NCBI GenBank assembly: GCA_963785815.1
Contig: CAWAWN010000002.1
Span: 744,001-808,000, forward strand
Direction of reading: 5' to 3'
DNA length: 64,000 bases
Source of the DNA: UBA4742 sp963785815
GTDB taxonomy: Bacteria > Actinomycetota > Acidimicrobiia > Acidimicrobiales > Acidimicrobilacustridaceae
Position 1 is the stretch's first letter, and each line of letters begins with the position of its first letter. The position numbers were made by a program, and so were the translations under genes. Positions 59,199-64,000 of the stretch are shown here, in pieces. Under the pieces are notes generated by a model, which searched no databases, had not been told where the DNA came from, and saw only the letters and a list, made by a program, of their open reading frames with translations.

Positions 59199-60467
59199 AT
59201 GGGTGGGATGGCGCGTCGGATCGGAAGGGTGGTCCCGGTGGTGGGGGCCGCGCTGTTGTTGGTCTCCTGCCAGTTCCAGCTGGGCGGGCCGGGCAACGTG
59301 TTCGGCAACGACCTGCCCGCGGGCTGCATCAGCACGACCAGCACGGTGTCGCCGTGCCCCAACCCCAACCTCCAACCCTACGTGTGGGCCGCCATCCAGG
59401 GCCCGTTCTCCCGGCACCAGGACGGCGATCCCTACGCCACCATGTGCAGCGGCGACACCGAGACCCGGTCGACCTGCGACCCCGGCTACCCCGCCCAGTA
59501 CGGCAGCGCCGGCGCCGCCTTCCAGAACTCGGGCTACAACGGCAACGGCTACAGCTGGGCCGTCGACGTCCCCAGCGCGGATGTGGGCCAGCCGGTGACG
59601 GTCGAGATCTACGACCCGTCCGTGTCGAACACCGGTGCTCCCCTCTACGAGAGCTCCGGCGACCCGACGCTCGACTTCCACACCTCGTTCGGTCTGTTCC
59701 AGACCACCGGCGACGCCAACAACCTCTCCGAGGACCCGTCGTTGTCGATGGCCGGCCACTGCGACGCCGGCCCGGGCTCGAACGTGTTCGGCTACGGCAC
59801 CGGGGCCGGCACCTACTTCGAGCAGTGGTACAAGTTGTGCACCTTCACGCCGACCACCGCGGGCATCTATCCCCTGCAGGTGAAGACGAGCGACATCCCG
59901 GGCATCGCCGATGCGGGCACGGGTTGGAACATCTACGCGGTGAAGGCGGTGGCCCGTGGCGGGACCGGCACCCAGCCCAACGTGTACGCCCTGGACAAGC
60001 TGTCGATCTACACGGTGCCTCCCGGCGGCCAGGCCAACGTCTACCTGGCCAACGTGACGTCGGCGTACGCCGGCGACACGGTGAACATCGACATGTTCGA
60101 CCCAGGTGACGGCGGCTCGTCGCTGTCTCAGTACACCCTCCAGATCCTCGGGCCACCGTCCGGCTTGGGCCGGGTCCCGTTCGGGGGCAGCCCCATGACC
60201 TGCAGCTACGACTCGTACCCCGGGGCCATGATCGGGCCGCCCGCCGACACCACCGCGACCCCGTGCACCGTCGTCACGAAGACCGCCGGCGCGTCCAGTG
60301 GCATCTACAACGGGGGCTGGCTGCGGATCTCGGTCCCGGTCCCGGCCGACTACACCTGCTCCACGGACTGCTGGTGGTGGGTGCACTACGACCTCGGTGC
60401 GACCTCCAGCGCTCCGAACGACCGCACCACCTGGCAGGTCGGCTTCGTCATCCCGCCCAAGTCCTGA
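59199..60467 (+). CDS. Large secreted lipoprotein of unknown function
   Basis: The 422-residue product has a signal segment (RRIGRVVPVVGAALLLVSCQF, lipobox LVSC). The mature protein is Gly/Asn/Ser/Tyr-rich and beta-like, with PGNVFGNDLPAGC, SGYNGNGYSWAVDVPSADVGQPVTVEIYDPS and several Cys pairs (CSTDCWWWVHYDL). The style resembles extracytoplasmic portions of TadE/TadG-like envelope proteins, but no pilus genes are adjacent. ATG 59199 gives the proper signal peptide. Confidence 0.65.
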   Translation: MGGMARRIGRVVPVVGAALLLVSCQFQLGGPGNVFGNDLPAGCISTTSTVSPCPNPNLQPYVWAAIQGPFSRHQDGDPYATMCSGDTETRSTCDPGYPAQYGSAGAAFQNSGYNGNGYSWAVDVPSADVGQPVTVEIYDPSVSNTGAPLYESSGDPTLDFHTSFGLFQTTGDANNLSEDPSLSMAGHCDAGPGSNVFGYGTGAGTYFEQWYKLCTFTPTTAGIYPLQVKTSDIPGIADAGTGWNIYAVKAVARGGTGTQPNVYALDKLSIYTVPPGGQANVYLANVTSAYAGDTVNIDMFDPGDGGSSLSQYTLQILGPPSGLGRVPFGGSPMTCSYDSYPGAMIGPPADTTATPCTVVTKTAGASSGIYNGGWLRISVPVPADYTCSTDCWWWVHYDLGATSSAPNDRTTWQVGFVIPPKS

Positions 60468-60532
60468 CCAGCGGGGACGCGGTCGGGCGGCCAGGCGCTA
60501 GCGTGCGCGGCGACCCGACAGGAGATCCCCCC

Positions 60533-60997
60533 ATGTCCACCCAGTCCGACTTCACCGATGCCGAGTGGAAGGCCGTCACCGAGGCCCCGCTGCTGATCAC
60601 CGCCGCGCTGTTCGCCGCCGGCCAGCACGGCCCCATCTCGATGGTGAAGGAGTCCGCGGCCAGCGCCAAGGTCATCACCAACCCCGGCAACCGGGGGGCG
60701 GCCAACGCGCTGATCGCCGAGATCGAGCCCGACGCCCAGTCCAAGCAGTCCCGCCACGACGCCGAGCACCACAAGGGCCAGTCCATCGCCGCGATCGTCG
60801 ACGCCTGCCTGGCCGATCTGGGACCGGCCGCCGCGGCCCTGGCCAAGCTCCCCCAGGACGAGGCCGCCGGGGTGGCCGGGTGGTACCTGGACATCGCCGT
60901 GGCCGTGGCCAAGGCGTCCAAGGGCGTGAGCGACACCGAGCGCGACGCGGTGGATCGGGTGGCGACCCTGTTCAAGCTGGCGCCACCCTCGCTCTGA
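60533..60997 (+). CDS. Small cytosolic helical protein of unknown function
   Basis: ATG 60533 has AGGAG eight bases upstream. The 154-residue product is helical and soluble: DFTDAEWKAVTEAPLLITAALFAAG, SMVKESAASAKVI, then VAGWYLDIAVAVAKASKGVSDTERDAVDRVATLF. It resembles short proteins annotated as hypothetical in actinobacteria. It has no catalytic motif and no operon partner. Confidence 0.65.
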   Translation: MSTQSDFTDAEWKAVTEAPLLITAALFAAGQHGPISMVKESAASAKVITNPGNRGAANALIAEIEPDAQSKQSRHDAEHHKGQSIAAIVDACLADLGPAAAALAKLPQDEAAGVAGWYLDIAVAVAKASKGVSDTERDAVDRVATLFKLAPPSL

Positions 60998-61043
60998 CCC
61001 CGAGACGGCTCCCGAGCGGCGCACGGCCGCTTGCCCGGGGCCG

Positions 61044-62369
61044 TCAGGGGCGGCGGTCCTCCCAGGCGAGCCACTGGCCCACGACCGGCAGGTAGGCCCG
61101 TCGGGCGCGGTGCAGGGGCACGGCCGGGAAGCGGGTCTCGGCCAGCGCCGGGCTCGGCCCGCCCAGCACCACCGACGCGGCCTGGGTGCCCATCCAGCTG
61201 TTGAGGGCCACGCCCGAGCCGTTGCATCCCGTGGCGTAGAGGGCGCCGAGACCCGTACCGGACGGCACCCGCCCGAAGTGCGGCATCCGATCCAGGGTCA
61301 TGGCCACGTCGCCACCCCAGGCGTGGGTGATCCGCGTGCCGGCCAGCTGGGGGTGGATGGCCACCAGGGACCGGTAGAGGAAGTCGCGGGCCTGGCCGAT
61401 GGTGCTGGGCGCCAGCGAGCGGCGGCCGCCGAACAGCACCCGGCCGTCGGGTGATAGCCGCCAGTAGAACAGCAGGTTCTTGGTGTCGACCATCATCCGG
61501 TCCCGGGGGCTGACGGATCGGGCCAGCTCGGGGTCGAGCACCTCGGTGGCGATGATGAACGAGCCGATGGGGACGACCCGCTGCGCCAGCCATGGCACCA
61601 GGGCGTCGGCGTAGGCGTTGGTGGCCACGATGACGTCGCCGGCCTCGACCCCGCCCCGATCGGTGATCACCTGGTGGCCGCCCCTCGGGCGAGGCTCGAG
61701 GGACACCGCCGTGGTCCGGTCGTGGATGTCGGCGCCGGCGTCGAGGGCCAGTCGGGCCAACCCGGCGTGGTACCGGGCCGGGTGGAGGGCACCGGTGCGG
61801 GCCAGCACCACCCCGGCGTGGAAGGCGGTCGAGCCGATCTCGTCGCCCAGCTCGACGCCGGGCACGAAGTGCACGTCCTCTCCCCGCTCACCGCCGTGCT
61901 CGTCGGCCATGGCGGCCAGGGGGTCGACGTGGGCCCGGTTGTGAGCCAGGTAGAGCTGGCCGGTGCGCCGGTAGTCGCACTCGATGCCCTCGTCGGCCAC
62001 CAGGGCTTCGAGCTGGTCGAAGGCCTGGTTCACCTCGTCGTACATCCGCGGCCCGACCGGTCCGTAGCGCCGGGCCAGGTCGGCCGGGCCGGACTTCAGC
62101 TCGGGGATGACCATGCCCCCGTTGCGGGTGCTCGCGCCCCGCCCCAGCGGGTCGCGGTCGACGACCACGACCGAGCGCCCGGCCCGGGCCAGCTCGCGGG
62201 CGGCCGACAGCCCGCAGTAGCCAGCGCCGACCACCAGCACGTCCACCTCGGCGGGCAGCGGGTGGTCGACCACGCTGGGCGGCTGGGCCTGGTTCTGCCA
62301 CAGGACGTCCTCGGCGTAGTCGACGGCCAGCAGGGCCTGGGCGGGCCCGGACGGGGAGCGACGCGGCAC
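61044..62369 (-). CDS. FAD-dependent amine oxidoreductase (PuuB/OrdL-like)
   Basis: The 441-residue DAO-family flavoenzyme has the FAD Rossmann motif VDVLVVGAGYCGLSAARELARAG, then RGASTRNGGMVIPEL, and a C-terminal substrate/flavin segment HAWGGDVAMTLDRMPHFG, TGCNGSGVALNSWMG. STRNGG and the WGG motif are typical of gamma-glutamylputrescine oxidases. GTG 62369 is chosen because upstream sequence in the frame is non-protein-like and the domain starts soon after. It is divergent from the second aldehyde dehydrogenase. Oxidation of a polyamine or derivative to an aldehyde is likely. Confidence 0.87.
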   Translation of the reverse strand: MPRRSPSGPAQALLAVDYAEDVLWQNQAQPPSVVDHPLPAEVDVLVVGAGYCGLSAARELARAGRSVVVVDRDPLGRGASTRNGGMVIPELKSGPADLARRYGPVGPRMYDEVNQAFDQLEALVADEGIECDYRRTGQLYLAHNRAHVDPLAAMADEHGGERGEDVHFVPGVELGDEIGSTAFHAGVVLARTGALHPARYHAGLARLALDAGADIHDRTTAVSLEPRPRGGHQVITDRGGVEAGDVIVATNAYADALVPWLAQRVVPIGSFIIATEVLDPELARSVSPRDRMMVDTKNLLFYWRLSPDGRVLFGGRRSLAPSTIGQARDFLYRSLVAIHPQLAGTRITHAWGGDVAMTLDRMPHFGRVPSGTGLGALYATGCNGSGVALNSWMGTQAASVVLGGPSPALAETRFPAVPLHRARRAYLPVVGQWLAWEDRRP

Positions 62370-62572
62370 ACGGCACCCTACGCGATGGTGGTCGGCCTCG
62401 ACCGGCTCGCCGGGGCGCTCCACCGTCGACCGGCTCGGCGGGGCTCGGGGCGCTCCAGCGGCTCGGCCCGGTCGCCGGGTTCGGCATCGGACGGCGGGGG
62501 CGGCGATGGCAGACTGGCCGCCGGCCCCGATCCCGTCGATCGCGGCGCACCACTCGTCCGGAGAGCAGACCA

Positions 62573-63994
62573 ATGAGCGACATGACGCCGATGCGCATCG
62601 GGCCCGACCGGGTCACCACCGACGAGGTCTCGGAGGTGCGCTCGCCCTTCGACGACCAGCTGGTGGGCACCGTGCCGGTGGGCACCGAGACGCACCTGGA
62701 CGCGGCGGTGGCCGCCGCGCTGGCGCGGCACCGCCAGGGGGCCTTGCCCGCCTACCAGCGGGCCGAGATCCTCGACCGGGCCGCGCTGGCGCTGGCCGAG
62801 CGCAAGGAGGAGTTCGCCCGCTCCATCGCCACCGAGGCGGCCAAGCCCATCCGCACGGCCCGGGTCGAGGCCGAGCGGGCGGTGGACACCTTCCGGTTCT
62901 CGGCCGCGGTGGCCCGCACCCTGGCCGGGGAGATGGTGCCGCTCGACGCCAGCTCGGCCGGAGTGGGCAAGCTCGGCTTCATCCAGCGGATCCCCATCGG
63001 GGTGGTGGCCGCCATCTCCCCCTTCAACTTCCCGCTCAACCTGGTGGCCCACAAGGTGGCCCCGGCCATCGCCGCCGGTTGCCCGGTGGTGCTCAAGCCG
63101 GCCTCGGCCACCCCGCTCACCGCCCTGCGCCTGGCCTCCCTGCTGCTCGACGACTGCGGCCTGCCCGACGGCTGGCTGAACGTGGTGACCTGCAGCGGGC
63201 GCACGGCCAACCACCTGGTCACCCACGACGACGTGGCCATGATCACCTTCACCGGCTCGCCGCCCGTGGGCTGGGGCATCCGTGCCGCCGTCCCTCACAA
63301 GCGCGTCGGCCTCGAGCTGGGCAACAACGCCCCGGTGGTGGTCGAGCCCGACGGCGACTGGGCCGGCGCGGCCCGCAAGATCAGCGTGGCCGGCTTCTCC
63401 TTCGCCGGCCAGTCCTGCATCTCGGTGCAGCGCGTGTACGTCCACGCCTCGGTGGCCGAGGGCTTCGTGGACGAGCTGGTCACCGCGGTGAAGGGCCTGA
63501 AGGTGGGTGATCCGCTCGACGAGGAGACCGACGTCAGCGCCCTCATCGACCCGGGAGAGACCGACCGGGTGCACGGCTGGATCGACGAGGCCGTGGCCCA
63601 GGGCGCCACGGTGGCGGCCGGCGGCAACCTCGAGGGCGGGGTGCTGGCCCCGACCGTGCTCACCGGGGTGGCCCCCGACATGGAGGTGTGCCGCAACGAG
63701 GTGTTCGGCCCGCTGGTCGGGGTGGCCATCTACGAGGACTTCGACGAGGCGCTGCGCCTGGCCAACGACAGCCGCTACGGCCTGCAGGCCGCGGTGTTCA
63801 CCCACGACATCGCCAAGGCCCTCGAGGCGGCCCGGCGCCTGGAGTACGGCGGCGTGATGATCAACGAGGTGCCCACCTGGCGAGCCGACCAGATGCCCTA
63901 CGGCGGCCTGCGCGACTCGGGAAACACCCGTGAGGGGCCGGCCTGGGCGGCGCGGGAGATGACCGAGGAGCGCCTGGTGGTGATCCAGCCCTAG
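62573..63994 (+). CDS. Aldehyde dehydrogenase (semialdehyde/lactaldehyde type)
   Basis: The 473-residue enzyme has ISPFNFPLNLVAHKVAPAIAAG, the Glu motif GLELGNNAPVVVEPDGD and the catalytic Cys in FAGQSCISVQRVYVH. The FNFPLNLVAHK and GQSCIS motifs resemble lactaldehyde, phosphonoacetaldehyde and succinate-semialdehyde dehydrogenases that act without a CoA step. The Gly-Gly usual in LELGG is Gly-Asn here. It ends 6 bp before the window end and is complete. In context it could oxidise the aldehyde produced by the PuuB-like oxidase. Confidence 0.9.
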   Translation: MSDMTPMRIGPDRVTTDEVSEVRSPFDDQLVGTVPVGTETHLDAAVAAALARHRQGALPAYQRAEILDRAALALAERKEEFARSIATEAAKPIRTARVEAERAVDTFRFSAAVARTLAGEMVPLDASSAGVGKLGFIQRIPIGVVAAISPFNFPLNLVAHKVAPAIAAGCPVVLKPASATPLTALRLASLLLDDCGLPDGWLNVVTCSGRTANHLVTHDDVAMITFTGSPPVGWGIRAAVPHKRVGLELGNNAPVVVEPDGDWAGAARKISVAGFSFAGQSCISVQRVYVHASVAEGFVDELVTAVKGLKVGDPLDEETDVSALIDPGETDRVHGWIDEAVAQGATVAAGGNLEGGVLAPTVLTGVAPDMEVCRNEVFGPLVGVAIYEDFDEALRLANDSRYGLQAAVFTHDIAKALEAARRLEYGGVMINEVPTWRADQMPYGGLRDSGNTREGPAWAAREMTEERLVVIQP

Positions 63995-64000
63995 CCGGGG

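Noticed and set aside
56516..59368. A 950-codon minus-strand open frame
   Set aside because: It lies antisense to the aminotransferase and the amidase, which both have clear catalytic motifs. The reading is His/Gly/Val-rich and has no domain pattern.
1..64000. CRISPR arrays
   Set aside because: I saw no regularly spaced 20-40 bp repeats with unique spacers. The only regular repeats are the short GTGCAGG set and the 30-bp larB tandem.

Overview
The window is high-GC DNA (about 70% G+C by eye) with actinobacterial character: GTG and TTG starts, tRNA genes without encoded CCA, twin-arginine and lipoprotein signals, a KstR-type half-palindrome, an AurF-type diiron oxygenase, PaaX, and a fused CopC-CopD. 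Acidimicrobiia or a related lineage is plausible, but I cannot place it by sequence comparison here.

Region 1 (1-15.1 kb) is accessory DNA. It looks like two integrative elements stacked at one tRNA-Arg(ACG) gene. A 46-bp perfect direct repeat of the tRNA 3' half lies at 3015-3060 and at 15023-15068, and a tyrosine-recombinase gene sits just left of each copy. The inner element (about 12 kb) carries: (a) a ribbon-helix-helix protein; (b) a convergent module of a thymine-pyrophosphorylase/5-hmdU-kinase-helical-domain-like protein facing an operon of acyl-carrier-like protein, XRE regulator, ImmA/IrrE protease, thymidylate-synthase-like protein and MazG-like protein; (c) a bacterial ubiquitin-like operon (multiubiquitin protein, E2, JAB-E1 fusion, a coupled 55-aa protein and a Cys/His protein) divergent from an XRE-ImmA regulator; (d) a Fic remnant; (e) an IS3-family element that also truncates the element's integrase.

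Region 2 (15.0-31 kb) is mixed. It holds tRNA-Arg and tRNA-Ser(GCT), small membrane proteins, a nucleotidyltransferase with a PhyH-type dioxygenase, and a COG4280-like membrane pair. A striking 0.7-kb tract that is almost only G and T on the + strand follows. Then comes a copper/SCO cluster (secreted protein, CopCD, lipoprotein, fatty-acid-hydroxylase-family protein, secreted protein, SCO1). A frameshifted integrase stands next to tRNA-Ser(TGA), followed by remnants of a Phd/VapC module.

Region 3 (31-64 kb) looks like ordinary chromosome: pheA, larB-larC, SGNH hydrolases, a desaturase with divergent PaaX regulator, ketopantoate reductase, an MBL-fold hydrolase, a PAS-GGDEF protein, SDR/TetR/AurF genes, an EEP nuclease-like protein and a GlxA-type regulator. 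It ends with a dense amine/polyamine catabolic block: three class-III aminotransferases, alanine dehydrogenase with Lrp, a PotD-like binding protein, two aldehyde dehydrogenases, an N-carbamoylputrescine-amidase-like protein and a PuuB-like oxidase.

At least ten genes are split by single-base indels, mostly in short G or C runs, and one of them is the housekeeping gene pheA. I therefore read most of these as likely residual assembly errors, except where an IS or a missing domain shows real decay.
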